From Trichomonas vaginalis G3 (Eukaryota > Parabasalia > Trichomonadida > Trichomonadidae), in the NCBI RefSeq assembly GCF_026262505.1, contig NC_067203.1, positions 5,394,001-5,458,000 of the forward strand: 64,000 bases of DNA, in the 5' to 3' direction. Of this stretch, positions 17,319 through 28,863 are shown in pieces. A program made the position numbers and the translations under genes. The notes under the pieces were generated by a model. The model saw nothing but the letters and a program-made list of their open reading frames with translations, was not told where the DNA came from and did not search any database. Positions within the stretch are counted from its first letter, which is position 1, and each line of letters opens with the position of its first letter.

Positions 17319-17460
17319 TGTCCGACGTACCACCAACCCAGTCTATTCCCAAACCAAATCGAAGAGAGACCAAGAGTTCGAAGAAGGTCTGAACCGTTTA
17401 CGCAAAGAGTATGCTACAGCTCCAATTGAGAGAAAGTTGTTCCCGGACCCAAAAATATAA
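17318..17460 (+). pseudogene. Fragment of the Pro/Gln-rich protein gene (E1)
   Basis: Shares MSDVPP-like start and the block KRDQ.FEEGLNRLRKEYATAP with the 216-residue gene at 55961-56611 of E2. Only a small part is present, between the minisatellite and the GATC-palindrome repeats. Confidence 0.6.
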
Positions 17461-17860
17461 TTTAGGGTAGATGGTTAGATCTAACCTGTCTTCTACCCTC
17501 TTTTCTAACCTCTTGAATTTTCATGACTTCTTCGTAAATGTTTTGTCAAGACTTCTTCGTAAAATGTTTTGTCAAGACTTCTTCGTACATGTTTTGTCAA
17601 GACTTCTTCGTAAATGTTTTGTCAAGACTTCATCGTAATGAGTGTAAATCAGACAAAAATATAATTTAGGGTAGAAGGTTAGATCTAACCTTTTTTCTAC
17701 CCTCTTTTCTAACCTCTTGAATTTTCATGACTTCTTCGTAAATGTTTTGTCAAGACTTCTTCGTAATGAGTGTAAAGGACCCAAAAATATAATTTAGGGT
17801 AGAAGGTTAGATCTACCCTCCTTTCTACCCTCTTTTCTACCCTCTTGAATTTTCATGAAT
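17461..17860. repeat. Spacer repeats with nested palindromes and TTCGTAAATGTTTTGTCAA units (E1)
   Basis: Three copies of a block AGGGTAGA-AGGTTAGA-TCTAACCT-...-TCTACCCT followed by CTTGAATTTTCATGA, starting near 17463, 17667 and 17795. Each is a nested palindrome centred on AGATCT. Between them are tandem 25-base units GACTTCTTCGTAAATGTTTTGTCAA. Related blocks occur at 36537-36835 and 44819-45215. They sit between gene blocks and could act as terminators. Confidence 0.8.
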
Positions 17861-17924
17861 TTTCCCGAAATAAAAAATAAAGTTAGTTTTATTTTTATTT
17901 ATTTTTTTATTTTGTATAAAAGAT

Positions 17925-18866
17925 ATGATTTCAACAATCGGCACAACAACACTTCAAACAACAACAGCACCAAACTCGTTAGTCATGAATCCAACATCTA
18001 TGTTAGTAGAGATGAAAAACTTCATTCCTTCTTCATATACTTTCGAAACAAAAATCCAGAAGATAAAGCAAGAACTTTTAACAAGTAATTTAGACTGTAG
18101 TGCGAAAGATGAAGAAAATGAAGAATATCTTTATGAAATGCAGGACATTATTGACCATTTACCCAAATTGCCTGAAATCCAACAACAAAAACTCACTATT
18201 CCTGAATTCGACGAAATTGAAGTGAAACCAACTGACTCAGTAGAAATAAAGAAGTTCATACGTAAGGTAAATTATGAGTTTCTAGGATTTCATTGCAACC
18301 ATAAAGTTATGGACAAAGATTGCGACATGGTTTATAAAAATATTTCTGACATATATAAATCTGGGGAGTTTAAGACCTACGACAACTTTGTTTCGTTAGT
18401 TGCTGAATGTGTTTGGGAAATAAGAGATAAAGATAGAAGAGGCAAAGTATGGAACGAACAAATAAGACCCGCTATGTTTGAGATGAAGAGAGCAATTGAC
18501 GCCTTAGTTGTTTTAGCAGGTAAGGTTTCAGAATATAACGCAAAAATGAACCCACAATGTTCTAAATGTAAAGCAGCAATGAGGAAATATAACTACTCAG
18601 TCAAAGAGATAGAAAGAATGCGAAACGACTATGCAGACTTAAAGAAAGAAGCAGAGAAGCCGGTAGAAAATAAAATGGACATGTTAGAATTTCTGAACAA
18701 AAACTATCCAACTGCTGACGATTTCCTATTATCTGACGTCAAGAAGAAGTATAAAGAAACTTTCGGCATAGTTAAAACATTCGATGTACTAAAAGAAGAA
18801 ATAGAAGCTACAAAACTGTTTAGGATTTCAAATATACATCGTACAATTCATGTAAAACGCTTGTGA
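17925..18866 (+). CDS. Unrecognised 313-residue element protein with CxxC
   Basis: Thr/Asn-rich N terminus, then a long helical, charged protein. A possible metal-binding pair lies in NPQCSKCKAAM (about residue 209). A coiled-coil stretch follows (VKEIERMRNDYADLKKEAEK) and a C-terminal unit DMLEFLNKNYPTADDFLLSD that resembles a winged-helix tail. It converges on the packaging ATPase gene across a palindromic spacer. No counterpart was identified in the visible part of E2. Function unknown. Confidence 0.6.
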   Translation: MISTIGTTTLQTTTAPNSLVMNPTSMLVEMKNFIPSSYTFETKIQKIKQELLTSNLDCSAKDEENEEYLYEMQDIIDHLPKLPEIQQQKLTIPEFDEIEVKPTDSVEIKKFIRKVNYEFLGFHCNHKVMDKDCDMVYKNISDIYKSGEFKTYDNFVSLVAECVWEIRDKDRRGKVWNEQIRPAMFEMKRAIDALVVLAGKVSEYNAKMNPQCSKCKAAMRKYNYSVKEIERMRNDYADLKKEAEKPVENKMDMLEFLNKNYPTADDFLLSDVKKKYKETFGIVKTFDVLKEEIEATKLFRISNIHRTIHVKRL

Positions 18867-18867
18867 A

Positions 18868-18935
18868 AAAACAGGTGAGAAAACGGGTGAAAAAACGGGT
18901 GAGATCTCACCTCTTCACCTAAACATTATTTTTAC
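18868..18935. terminator. Palindromic spacer between convergent genes (GGTGAGATCTCACC)
   Basis: GGGTGAGATCTCACCTCTTCACCT, with further GGTGA units upstream, can fold into a strong hairpin centred on AGATCT. It lies between the stop of the gene at 17925-18866 and the stop of the minus-strand ATPase gene, so a bidirectional terminator is a reasonable inference. Confidence 0.45.
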
Positions 18936-19078
18936 TGAATTCAGCAACAAAATTCTGAGTAAAATGGCATAAGATTGCTTCCCTCGGAAAACCGAGAGAA
19001 GACTTACCGCTACTGAAAGAAAAAATAACAGAGTATTTTGACAACTTCAAACAAGCAGAGTAAATGAACCATTTATTT

Positions 19079-19951
19079 TTATTGACTTTTTACAATTTGA
19101 ACTTTGTTTGCGTAGATATGAATTCTGAAAGAAGTATGAGGGTCTTGTATGACTTTGTACTTCTCCCATAGTTCATGTCTGTCAAACTTACCTGCCATGG
19201 ACTCTTTCATAAGTTCCATGAAATCGTCTTCGGACAATCCGGGGAAAAGTATAATGTCAGTAAGTATTCTTTTAACATCCTTACTTAAACTCTTTGCTGT
19301 CTGTACACATATTACGACTGAGATGTTAAAGTGTCTGAGCTTCTTAAGAATTCGACACATGTCTTGTTCTCTGTTCTTTAACAAAGGATGAGAAGCAAAG
19401 TCATCTAAGATAAGAAGACATCTATGAGGGTATGTCTTCCAATCGTAAGATTGCAATTTCTTCGAAATGTATTCTATCTCTTTCTGTTTGTTTCTGAAGT
19501 GTTTCTTCTCTAATATTCTCTGCATTTCCTCATTTGGGTCTTTAAACTTAGAATTTATATACTCATTTATAGCATTATACTTCAAAACTCTTCTTTGGTA
19601 CTTCTTTATCCAATCTAACAACTCAGTATCCTTTATACATACTAACTTAGACTTCTTTATAATATCTTTGAACGAATTGACGGTTTGGTCAAATTGACCA
19701 GAAGTACTACAAATAACAACTAACTCATAGAATGGGTTCTTCTCATCTAGTTCTTGTTGTTGTGCAGCCATTTTAAGATAAGTGAAAGTCTTACCCGACC
19801 CAGGTGGTGCAATTAGACCTGTTATACCATTCTGAGCAAATAAGAACTTGTCATGTATAGGCTTTATCTGAGCATTTTCTAACTTCCTCTTGTTCTTATT
19901 TAAAACATTCTCAAATTTCTTGTCAATGTCAGCAAACTTTTTTTCTAACAT
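19079..19951 (-). CDS. FtsK/HerA-type genome-packaging ATPase (E1)
   Basis: A 290-residue P-loop ATPase like the A32-type packaging enzymes of Mavericks and large DNA viruses, which pump DNA into the capsid. Walker A is APPGSGKT (residues 48-55) and Walker B is CLLILDD (178-184). A sensor-like strand ISVVICVQTAKSL follows. The Met at 19951 is preferred over the upstream in-frame Met at 20053 because the latter would overlap the divergent gene starting at 19988. This copy looks whole. Confidence 0.88.
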   Translation of the reverse strand: MLEKKFADIDKKFENVLNKNKRKLENAQIKPIHDKFLFAQNGITGLIAPPGSGKTFTYLKMAAQQQELDEKNPFYELVVICSTSGQFDQTVNSFKDIIKKSKLVCIKDTELLDWIKKYQRRVLKYNAINEYINSKFKDPNEEMQRILEKKHFRNKQKEIEYISKKLQSYDWKTYPHRCLLILDDFASHPLLKNREQDMCRILKKLRHFNISVVICVQTAKSLSKDVKRILTDIILFPGLSEDDFMELMKESMAGKFDRHELWEKYKVIQDPHTSFRIHIYANKVQIVKSQ

Positions 19952-19970
19952 ATTTTTAGAAAAATTAAAA

Positions 19971-19977
19971 TTTTTAT
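19971..19977 (+). promoter_or_regulatory. TTTTTAT motif before the gene at 19988
   Basis: TTTTTAT, 10-nt spacer CTTTTAGAAA, then ATG at 19988. It lies in the 36-bp gap between divergent starts. Confidence 0.5.
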
Positions 19978-19987
19978 CTTTTAGAAA

Positions 19988-20436
19988 ATGTCTAGCGATT
20001 TCGCTATCTATATTCGAGACAAACTTTTCGACAGCAAAACATCTGTCGACCATAAAATCTTACATAGTGTAAACAAGAAAGGTGAATTTGTTCTAAAGTT
20101 CTGTTTCTGGGAATATGACAAGAACCATAAAACATTAAGCAGAGCAGTCTTAAAATTTGTCAATGACAGACTTGTTGACAGAGATGACGCCTCTGGAGAG
20201 ATGAAGTCCAACAAAACTTAGAATGCAAAGAAGACACATGCGCTGTTCTTGAAGATGAAATAGAAAACAGAATAGATGAGCTATTAAAGGACAAAGAACT
20301 TTTACATAAATATGGTTCTGAGAAATTTGACATAACTCCACCAGAAAAGAAGAAGAGAGAAAAGAAAGAAAAGAAAGTAGAAGAAGAGAAGAAAGAACCT
20401 GAACCAGTTCCAGAGAAAAAGAAATTTGACATGTAA
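19988..20436 (+). pseudogene. Unrecognised Lys-rich element protein (E1), broken
   Basis: N terminus MSSDFAIYIRDKLFDSKTSV, with a globular centre (LKFCFWEYDKNHKTLSRAVLKFVNDRLVD) and a very basic/acidic tail. Counterparts at 44086-44539 and 53684-54135. Always divergent from the ATPase and convergent with the SSB-like gene. Function unknown. Confidence 0.6.
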
Positions 20437-20452
20437 AAATAAAATTTTATTT

Positions 20453-20870
20453 TTAGAACATTTCTGGGTCAATGTCAATGTTCTCTTCCTCTTTAGGAGC
20501 AAACACTGGCTTAGACTCTAAAATCTTTTTACCCAATTTACCTTGAACTTCAACTTTTAGACTCATAATATTCATAGTCGTCTGCTTTCTTTGGTTCATA
20601 AGGTATAACAAGTTTGTATGCTTTGCCTTCTTTAAGGTTTGAGAACCTTCTGTCAAAACTTTCTTTGACTGTTAACAAACCTTCTATGTCTAAGTCTTCA
20701 AATTTCGCACCATTTTTAGTCACAATAGCAAACTTAACTGGTTCGATGTTCCAAACTTTGCTGAATGAAGACTTTTCAAAATGGTAGAAGTAAACATTCA
20801 AATATGTGAATGGGTCTAGTTCTTCTTTAAGTCCTGACATGTACTTGTTTACTGAGATGAATTTTGTCAT
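20453..20870 (-). pseudogene. SSB-like small protein (E1), broken
   Basis: Counterpart of the whole 139-residue gene at 53248-53667. See that entry for features; the C terminus is the acidic PKEEENIDIDPEMF. Confidence 0.55.
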
Positions 20871-20906
20871 CTTTTCTATCGGATAAAAAAATATTTTTTT
20901 TAAAAT

Positions 20907-22138
20907 TTACTCAGAAAAAATTTTCTTTGTATATACACCATTCTGAACATCTAAAAGACTTTTGACATTTGCCAAGAATGTTCGTTTAGACGCTGTCATA
21001 TAACCATATTCTTGACAATATTGTTTATACGAATCGTACAATGACCTTTCATCTAATGACACAAAGTCAGTTTCATCTATGAACAGTTCATATACACTCT
21101 TGTTTGCTTCTAACAATGTTTGTCTCTCTTCGGTATGTGGAATTTGTCTTGGATTGAACTTAGAAATATCTAATGTCATAAAATATGAGAACAAGTGGTT
21201 GTAAAAGTCAGATGTCAAAGTTTCTGCTAAGTCGTCAAAATATTCTGTATCTTGCATATGAGAATCTGACGTTCTGACAACTACATATCTTCTGTCAGAA
21301 CTTTCTAACTTCATCGGAACAGCATTGTTTGAAACCATAATGAAGTTTGCAACATTTTCACAAACTCTTTGGTCTTTATACTTTCTTTCAACAACTCCAA
21401 CTTTCTGTTATAAGACTCTTCAAAGCATCTGAGTTCAAAACTTTTGTTGTATCTATACTTTGAAGTTCATTGCAAACTATAAGTTTCATATTCTCTATTG
21501 AGGAGTTAAATTGCCACAGATGTTTTCTAAGTTTGTCATATTCGGGTTCGAATAACCTTCTAACAGTTTGCACAAAATATCTGTAAAGAATGTGTTCTTA
21601 CCAGTTCCTTGTTTTCCAATTATAATGAGAGCAGTTTCATTTTTAGCACTTGGATGTTGTAAGATGTTTGCAAACCAACATAAGATATACTCATAAACCT
21701 TTTCGTTTCCATTGCATATAATTTCTTTGACATGGTCTAACCAAGCTTCTATAATATTTTCTTTCCATTCTACTTGTTCATATTTATATCCAGTGAAGAT
21801 AGAATAGAAGTTTGGAGAAGGTGTATAGAACTTTATACCTCGAACTGAAAAATCTTCTAACTTTGACAATAAGATATCCCAAGCATCTAACATCTTCATG
21901 CCAACTTGTACGACTTTTATTTTCTTAAGTTTCTGTCTACATTCTTGTTCTGAAACTATTGTCGCTTTAGGTTTGTTAAAGACTACATCCCATTCTTTCA
22001 TACATAACATTCTGGGGCAGAGTCGACATAAATGACTAAACGTTTCAAATTCTCGACTGCTTTGTTATAGTCTCGAAATGGACACATATTTCTGAATGCT
22101 TGGAAGTCATAAAAATCTGAAACATCTATTCTGTACAT
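20907..22138 (-). pseudogene. D5-like primase-helicase, SF3 type (E1), broken
   Basis: About 410 codons. It has an SF3 P-loop, LIIIGKQGTGKNTFF, a later strand with ERKYKDQRVCENVANFIMVSNN (Walker C-like Asn after hydrophobic strand), and a D5-type C-terminal region (KFNPRQIPHTEERQTLLEANKSVYELF). Such helicases unwind DNA for replication in Mavericks and virophages. It is part of a minus-strand block with penton and capsid genes. This copy is broken. Confidence 0.8.
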
Positions 22139-22167
22139 TTTTATAAAAATAAAAAAATATTATTTTT

Positions 22168-22965
22168 TTATTCTTGACTTTGTTGTTCCATTTGTTGCAT
22201 TTGTTGTTCTTGAGCTATTTGTTGTTGAAGTTGTTCTTGTAATACAATACTTTCACCAGTTGCATCTTCCAATTCGAAACTTTCTGCCGTCATTGACAAA
22301 TACATAGGACATAAAAGTTTTACAGGAACAAAGTTTGCGTCAACTAATGTCAACGTTATACTTGCCAAAGTGTTTGAGTTCACTAAGGTTGAAAATTCTG
22401 CATTCGAATGAACAATAGGCAAACCAGCAGAGAAAGTATTGTTTATACGCATAAGTATCTTTTGGTCATAATAGTTTCTGTCGACATTCGAATAACACTT
22501 TGAACCTAAGTTTGAAACAATATATAAGATTGGTGTGCTTAATGTCAATGGAATAGACATTCCTTGTATGACACCTTTTCCTGTTATAGGAAACTGTTGG
22601 TAGTAAAAACCAGAAATAAGTTTTGTATTATAGCTCATATCGTTTATAGTAAACTCAGTCGGACATCCAAACATAATGAAACCTGCTCTAGTTGCAGCAC
22701 ATGTTACACCCGTACTTAAAGTATTAAATAAGTCAACAAAACCTGTTGGTGGTATATCTGAGTAAGTATCTTCAAAGGAGTATTTTTTACCATTCACAAC
22801 AATAAAGTCTTCTGGTGTCAAAAGAGCAAAACAGGCTTTAGTCGTCATTGTGTTTAAGGTTAGTTTACAATATCGTCCTTGAGGACTTTGTAAGTTTGTT
22901 GTTATAGAATTATATGACTCAGGGTTTTTAGTCGTAATAGTATAAACCATTATGTCTTCTGCCAT
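22168..22965 (-). CDS. Minor capsid (penton-type, single jelly-roll) protein (E1)
   Basis: A 265-residue beta-rich protein, MAEDIMVYTITTKNPESYNS onward, with the strand-rich middle expected of a single jelly roll and a Gln-rich C terminus. It lies next to the major capsid block as in Polintons, where a penton-base protein of similar length fills capsid vertices. Identification rests on size, beta pattern and synteny, not on a sequence motif. Two further copies are at 41563-42370 and 51145-51951. This copy looks whole. Confidence 0.7.
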   Translation of the reverse strand: MAEDIMVYTITTKNPESYNSITTNLQSPQGRYCKLTLNTMTTKACFALLTPEDFIVVNGKKYSFEDTYSDIPPTGFVDLFNTLSTGVTCAATRAGFIMFGCPTEFTINDMSYNTKLISGFYYQQFPITGKGVIQGMSIPLTLSTPILYIVSNLGSKCYSNVDRNYYDQKILMRINNTFSAGLPIVHSNAEFSTLVNSNTLASITLTLVDANFVPVKLLCPMYLSMTAESFELEDATGESIVLQEQLQQQIAQEQQMQQMEQQSQE

Positions 22966-22969
22966 TTAC

Positions 22970-23547
22970 TTAGCAAATAAATTTTAATGAAATGTTGTGG
23001 TCGTCAAATATTTTTATAACGTCTGGGAAACTATATTTTAAGTTCAACGTTTCACCTCCTTTCATAACGTATATCTTGTCAATGACATTATATGAAACAC
23101 CACAGCAACTAATGTCGGGTTCTATTTCTTTGATGTTTATATCGTCTGCCTCTGTCAAAAGTTTCAATAGTTCTTTCAAAACTTCATGAGGTGCAATGAC
23201 ATATGAGTTCACTTTTACAGGGTTGTGTTCGACCAAGTTTAACATTATACTTAAAGCTTGACAAATCTTCTCCTGAGTTTGAAGTTTGTCTTTCAGTTGT
23301 TGGTAGTCGTTTCGAATATCTGCAACAGAACTTAAGTCTCTGTAACTTCAGGATATGTTGGTTCTTTTACAGGAACAATTGTTATACCATCTTCGTCTTC
23401 GTATGGTTTCCCCACTTCAACATCTCTGTCTTTGACATTGACAATAACACTTTGACTGTTTGTTTGAGTTGGTGAATTTAACTTCACATCTGCCACCGCC
23501 ATTAAACCTTTTGAAACACTTACGCTTCTATTTTTCGGAAATGACAT
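22970..23547 (-). pseudogene. Unrecognised element protein MSFPKNRSVSV (E1), broken
   Basis: About 190 codons. N-terminal disordered region with VAVADVKLNSPTQTNSQ-like sequence, then helical DYQQLKDKLQTQEKICQAL and a C-terminal domain EVLKELLKLLTEADDINIKEIEPD. It lies immediately upstream of the penton gene (4-base gap). Counterparts at 40736-41316 and 50561-51140. Confidence 0.6.
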
Positions 23548-23564
23548 TTTACTTAGAATAAAAA
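23548..23564. promoter_or_regulatory. 17-bp divergent promoter region
   Basis: TTACTTAGAATAAAAAG-type sequence between divergent starts at 23547 (minus) and 23565 (plus). Read from the minus side it gives TTTTTATTCTAAGTAAAATG, the standard TTTTTAT motif with a 10-nt spacer. Confidence 0.5.
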
Positions 23565-23983
23565 GATGGACGTATTCGGATATCTCTTCGAATTGAAGCA
23601 GAACAAAGTTTACTCACAAACAATACAAATACATTGACAGAATAGTTCTTTACACAAACAATGGAAAATGTTATAGAATAGCAGTCTTTGCTGAACCAAA
23701 ATATTTTCATAAAGCAAAGAAAGTTGGTATAACTGAAATGGTGAAAGTTCTTGAAGCAGACAAAAATATAACTTCAAAACTTACAGATATTTCTAAAGGT
23801 AAGTTTATAATACAATATTATGTCAAAACTGGCGTACTGTCAATATTTGACGGAGAGAAGTCAGTTCAAGAACAACTTACTGACCTGCTGCCAAAATCTG
23901 CTCGATGGAAGCTGTCGTTATGCCAATCTGAGGAGCCCCAGCAGGTTTCATCGAACGAATCTTCAAAAGAGCATCTTCCGTGA
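23565..23983 (+). pseudogene. Small element protein antisense to capsid gene end (E1), broken
   Basis: Counterpart of the whole 139-residue frame at 40298-40717. The 3' end overlaps the 3' end of the major capsid gene on the other strand by about 105 bases. Confidence 0.5.
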
Positions 23984-25476
23984 AAAGTGCTATTGGTTTT
24001 GTAAACTTCTTTGCTCTCAATTCATCTGGACCGTCTCTGTCACCAGTATATTGTATTTGACAGTACCAACAGTTGAAATACCACCCATAAAGTCTTCTGA
24101 GTCAGCAAATGGAATGCCAAGCCAAAAGTTTGAACGGTCTCCATTTGTATATTGAGTTTTTTGACCTCCTGTATGAGTCCATACTTTCACATATGGCATA
24201 ATAGAACTTTGCATTTCAGGGTTAATGGTTGTTGTGAAGTTGTTGTTAAAGTTCATAGCATCTAATGTCAAGTTGTATGACCTCATATCCTCAACTGTAG
24301 AATATTCTTCTCTTGGATAATATTTGCCATCTATGTTTATATGATATTTAATACCAGGGTTGTAGAAACAAGAATAGTCATTTATAGTTCGTCTGAACAG
24401 TACAAACATAGTATCTGCATGTTTCATTGCAGTTGTTAAAGCAATATCTGTTCTTGCACCTGGGTCAGCACTTTGGTTTCCAACTTCACCTGCAAAGTCT
24501 TTGACAGATATTTGGTGTATAGGGAACATAAGTGGAACTGCAATATATTTGGCAGCTAAAGCATTTGAAATATCTGGGTCCAACATATAGACTGCAAGTC
24601 TGCTTTCTATTCTCTTGCATTCAAATTTTCGCATGTGAACTTAACTGGGTCCCAAGCAGTTCCAGCAGCATTGAAATAATAGTTTACTTCATTGTTGAAG
24701 TTTGAGAAACCAAAGTCTAAGTCAACTTTGTCTTTGCAAAAGTCACAGAACTTGGCTCCACGTTCCAGCTACAGTAATGTGAATGGGTCTTGTGTTGGTG
24801 CAATGACTAAGTTATTTTTGCTTGGAGTAAGTTCGATAGAAATTTTTCCTGCCCAGTTTGGCAAGTATCTTAAAAACCTGAAGATGAGGAAAGATGACAA
24901 AGGAACTCTAAGTTTCAGTTTTACTTTAGTGGCAGCAGTTCCATCTGAACCAGAAAGGTTAACATAAACTCCTGGAACGTTAGGGTCAAGTCTTCTTATT
25001 TTCTCAATAGTTGCATACTGGTCTGTTTGTTCTCTAGCTTGTGGTTGTACTGAGTTTCTCAAAGCGAACCATTCATAGTTTGCCCATGTTACTGTTTGAA
25101 CTAAGTCAGAGTTAGAATATATCTTATATCCCATGAAAACTTCTGGAGCATATTGGTATCCGACATAGAAAATTCCATTGCAACCTTTCTTGTCAGACAA
25201 CTTGGCAGAAGGTTTTATTTCAATGTCTTGTTCCACGTATAAGAATGAGTTGTCAATAGAAATAATATGAAACCTGTCGCAAGCAATATCTACTGTTGTT
25301 GAAGAACCTTCTCCAAACTCACCTACGTTTCCATAAGAAACAGCAGTTGTATATTCGTAAGTTCCAGGAACTATTTCTGACCTTCTAATGGCATTGTCGC
25401 ATTCGTTATACCATTCGGAAACATTTCCGTTCATGGCATCCAAAACTGTTGGCGTTATATTCTGAGCGGCGTACAT
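23877..25476 (-). pseudogene. Major capsid protein (E1), broken
   Basis: Closely related to the whole 535-residue gene at 38797-40404. The start sequence MYAAQNITPTVLDAMNGNVS and the downstream block order are the same. Broken in E1. Confidence 0.85.
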
Positions 25477-25508
25477 TTCATATGGGTAAAAATATAGAAT
25501 AGTTGGAT

Positions 25509-28500
25509 TTATGTCATAATAGTCGGACCAAGCTTTACTTTCTTCCTGACTGAGTTTTTAACTCTTCTTTTTCCTTCATTGCCACTACTTTCACTAGATG
25601 AAGTTACTTCTTCACTACTTTCACTTTGTTCTACTCTTCTTCTTTGGTGTCGCTTTTGGTAACTTGCCCTCTGCTTCAAGTTGTTGCATCTTTGCCTCAT
25701 GTTCACCTAGTATGTTGTAAATTTCCCATGTCCTTTTTGCCTTTGGGCTCTGGTCGCCCATCTCAGGTAACCATATCCTAGAAAGATTTTGTCATAGTTT
25801 GTATTTGAGTCTTCGCGTATTGTTTGCATGACTCTTTCCTGAGTTTCCGGTTCAAGCTCTTCAAACAGAGCTTGTCCATATGGAATAAGCTCGTTTCCAA
25901 ATATATGTTTTTGTAGCCATTCTGGTTTTCTTTCCATGTTACCAATAATATCTTTTGTGAATGGGAAAGCTTTTACCCAATGTTTCAGTCTTGCGTCATT
26001 TATTTCTGTAGTTGGTTTTATTTTGTCAAGGAACATGTTTTTCAATACTAACATTTCATTTGGTACTGTCCATTTGAGTTTTCTTAAATATTCATCCCTT
26101 CTCAGTTCATTGTCTGCAAAGTAAGTTTTTATGACATTTTGCAAACTTTCGTTTGCAAGGTCATGTACAATAGGTTCTCTTCCTTCTCTCTCCCTAACTT
26201 TCTTTCTAAACTCTTCACCAAATATACCATCTCTATGGTTCTGTGTAGTTCTTTGAGATAAATGTTCTAGAACGTCAGGTGTTATATTTCCCAGCCATGT
26301 TCATTTCATACTGGTCCAAAATATCTGCATCTTTCATATCTTTCAATGGCATTAAAGCCGCGCTGAAAATACCAGCTATATCTGGTTCACCATTCACTTC
26401 CATTGCGTCTACAACTTCTTGGAATTGTGGTTGTAAGTTTATGAACCACCTATCCGGATTAGCTTTATGACCCCATCTCATTGTAGTTCCATAGTCTGCA
26501 GAAACAAAAGTAGGTTTGTTTCCATATTGGTTAGGTTCTGAATGAACTTTAAACAATGTTTCATTTCTATATGTTTTGTTGAAATTTAACCTTTTATTTT
26601 CACCGAGTTCAGCCAAAGATTGAACGTTATATGGTCGTAAGTAAAAAGGATTATTGTATTTGCGTACATTTTCTTTCAGTACTTCCATTCTATGCTGAAT
26701 ATTTTCATCTGATGTTGGAGTCTTTTGTATGTCGGCGAACATTTTTCGATATTCTTCTACTATGTCAGCCGAATTTTTCTTAGACTCTTGGAAAGATTCC
26801 ATATTCTCCTCATACACTTGTTGAGGGTCAAGATTTTTCGGCTGTTCCAAATCTTCATCTAGTTCTGTGAAGTTAGTTTCCAAAGGAGGGACTTGTTCGT
26901 TTCCTTCAGGCTCTTCTAGCTGTTGTTGCTGAACTATTTCTTCCATGTCTGGTTGTATCTGAACTTCTTCCTGTGGAGTTTCTTGTACCTCATCTGCTGG
27001 CATTTCATATATTCCGAGACCGTTTTTAACAAGTTCCCTATTAAGTCATCCGCATCATAACCTTTCTTCTTTCGTTCCGTCTCTATTTTTTACGCGTTTC
27101 ATGAAGATAGTTGAATTATCATTTATCTCTGACACCAAATATCTCGGAGTAAATTCATCCATGTCATTTGGATGATATGCTATTAAATCATATCCCTTAG
27201 CGAGCTTGTATTTTCCAGGTTTGAAATTATATCCCATTTGGTGCTGAACCATAAAGCTAAATAGGTTCGGGTCAGTATTTCCTTCCTTGAACTTTCTAAT
27301 AGCTTCTTTATATCTGTCACTAAAGTCAAGAGTATCTGGGTAACCATAATTTCCTTAAGCATTTTTAAGAATTCTTGGTTTCCTTGTTCTCTACTTCTTT
27401 TATGTCCTTGCTCTGTTTGTGGTTGTTGTTGTGCAGTGGTTTTGAACTGTTGGTTGTGTGCAGTGTTTTGAACTGTTGGTTGTGTGCAGTGTTTTGAACT
27501 GTTGGTTGTGGTGCAGTGTTTTGAACTGTTGGTTGTTGTGTTGGTTGTTGTGTTGGTTTTGGTGCATGCCTGTGTCTGTGTCCATGTGACGATGTAAATG
27601 TTTTAGGTAGTCCTGGTGCAGGTGCTTCTCTTGGAGGGTTTGGTGGTATATAAGTTCCACTAGCTAGTATATAAGTTCCACCAGCTGGTATATAAGTTCC
27701 ACCAGCTGGCACATATGTTCCATCTGCAGCATAATGTCCTACCTGACTTTTCGTTTTAAGAAAGCATTTACTAGGTCTGTTTTGGTCTGTTGTAACTCTT
27801 TTTCTTGACTTTCCACAACAGTTGCTCTAACGGCGTCATAGGCACTTTGAACTGCCTGTCTCGTTGCTGCATCTGTTATTTTCGTCATATTTTGTGCTAC
27901 TTCTCTTAACTCTTTGTCGAAACCTTCAGACTTCAGTTTCTTTCCAGATGAGAAGTCGTTCACTAGTTTCACCTTACTATGAAGAGCTTCGAAGGCATTC
28001 TTAAAGTCAGCATTCATTAAAGCTTCATTTGAACTGTCTTCATCCGCTTGTATTTTTGTCCTTATTGACCCTATAAGTTGGGCTGCTTTAGCGTTGGCTT
28101 GGGCATCTAACCAGTCATTATTAGCTTTTATATATTCTGCGCTTTTCATTGCCTTTTGCATGGCTGCGTCGTTATTTTTACTTTCTTGTGCTAAGTTTTC
28201 ATACTGTACGGTTTGGTTTTGCAACTGTAAAAGTTTTTCTGCCTTTACATTTGCTTCAACTTCTTTTTTATACTCATCGCTATCCATATATGTCTTCAGG
28301 GCTTTTTGTTTTATTTCTTCATCTTTCAGTACTTTATATTGAGTAGTATGGTTTTTCAAATTTATAACATCTTGTTCCATTTTTGCTACTTCTGCTGCTT
28401 TTTCTGACACTTTTTTCGCATATTCCTCTGTACTTAGTTCTTTCAGTTGTTCTTCTTTCTTCTTTTTCTCTACGTTTAACTCATTGAGTTTCTTTGTGTG

Positions 28501-28863
28501 TCTGTCATATTCTAGTTTCTTTTCGTTTTCACTTATTTGTTTCTGTATGTCTATGTTTGACTTTTTGACATCTGTTATTTGATTTTTGAGTGAACTCAAA
28601 TTCATTTGACTTTGAGGGTTATAAGCTGTTCCGTCTGCAGCTCCACCATAGCCTGCCATTTTCGCTAAAAGTGCCGCTCTTAAACCTCCACTCTGTGCAC
28701 CAATAACTCGGTTTAAAAGCATAGGGTTGCTTGACATTTGTTGCAACATAGTGGGGTCATTCATCATTTGTTGTTGCAACTGTTGTTGTGGTGTCAGTTT
28801 TACTATTGGATGTTTCAATGCTCCCTTCCTCTTACGTATATTCTTACGTAGCTTACGTGGCAT
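25509..28863 (-). pseudogene. Large coiled-coil element protein (E1), broken
   Basis: A very long gene, over 1,000 codons. The start is basic (MPRKLRKNIRKRK), followed by Gln/Met-rich segments and NRVIGAQSGGLRAALLAKMAGYGG. A long coiled coil follows (KQISENEKKLEYD, EKKKKEEQLKELS, VNLKNHTTQYKVLKDEEIKQ). Next are repeats of PAGGTYIPAGGTYI and a Pro/Gln/Thr-rich linker, then an acidic region and a globular C-terminal part. The tail is Ser/Arg-rich. It starts next to the element end and is adjacent to the capsid gene, so a virion-core or DNA-packing role is possible. No family recognised. Confidence 0.65.

Noticed and set aside
16943-17460. Repeat proteins in three overlapping frames
   Set aside because: Result of a stop-free 22-bp minisatellite rather than selection for coding.
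17461-17860. Trichomonad telomere repeats (TTTAGGG-like runs)
   Set aside because: TTTAGGG occurs once per block as part of a nested palindrome, not in tandem.
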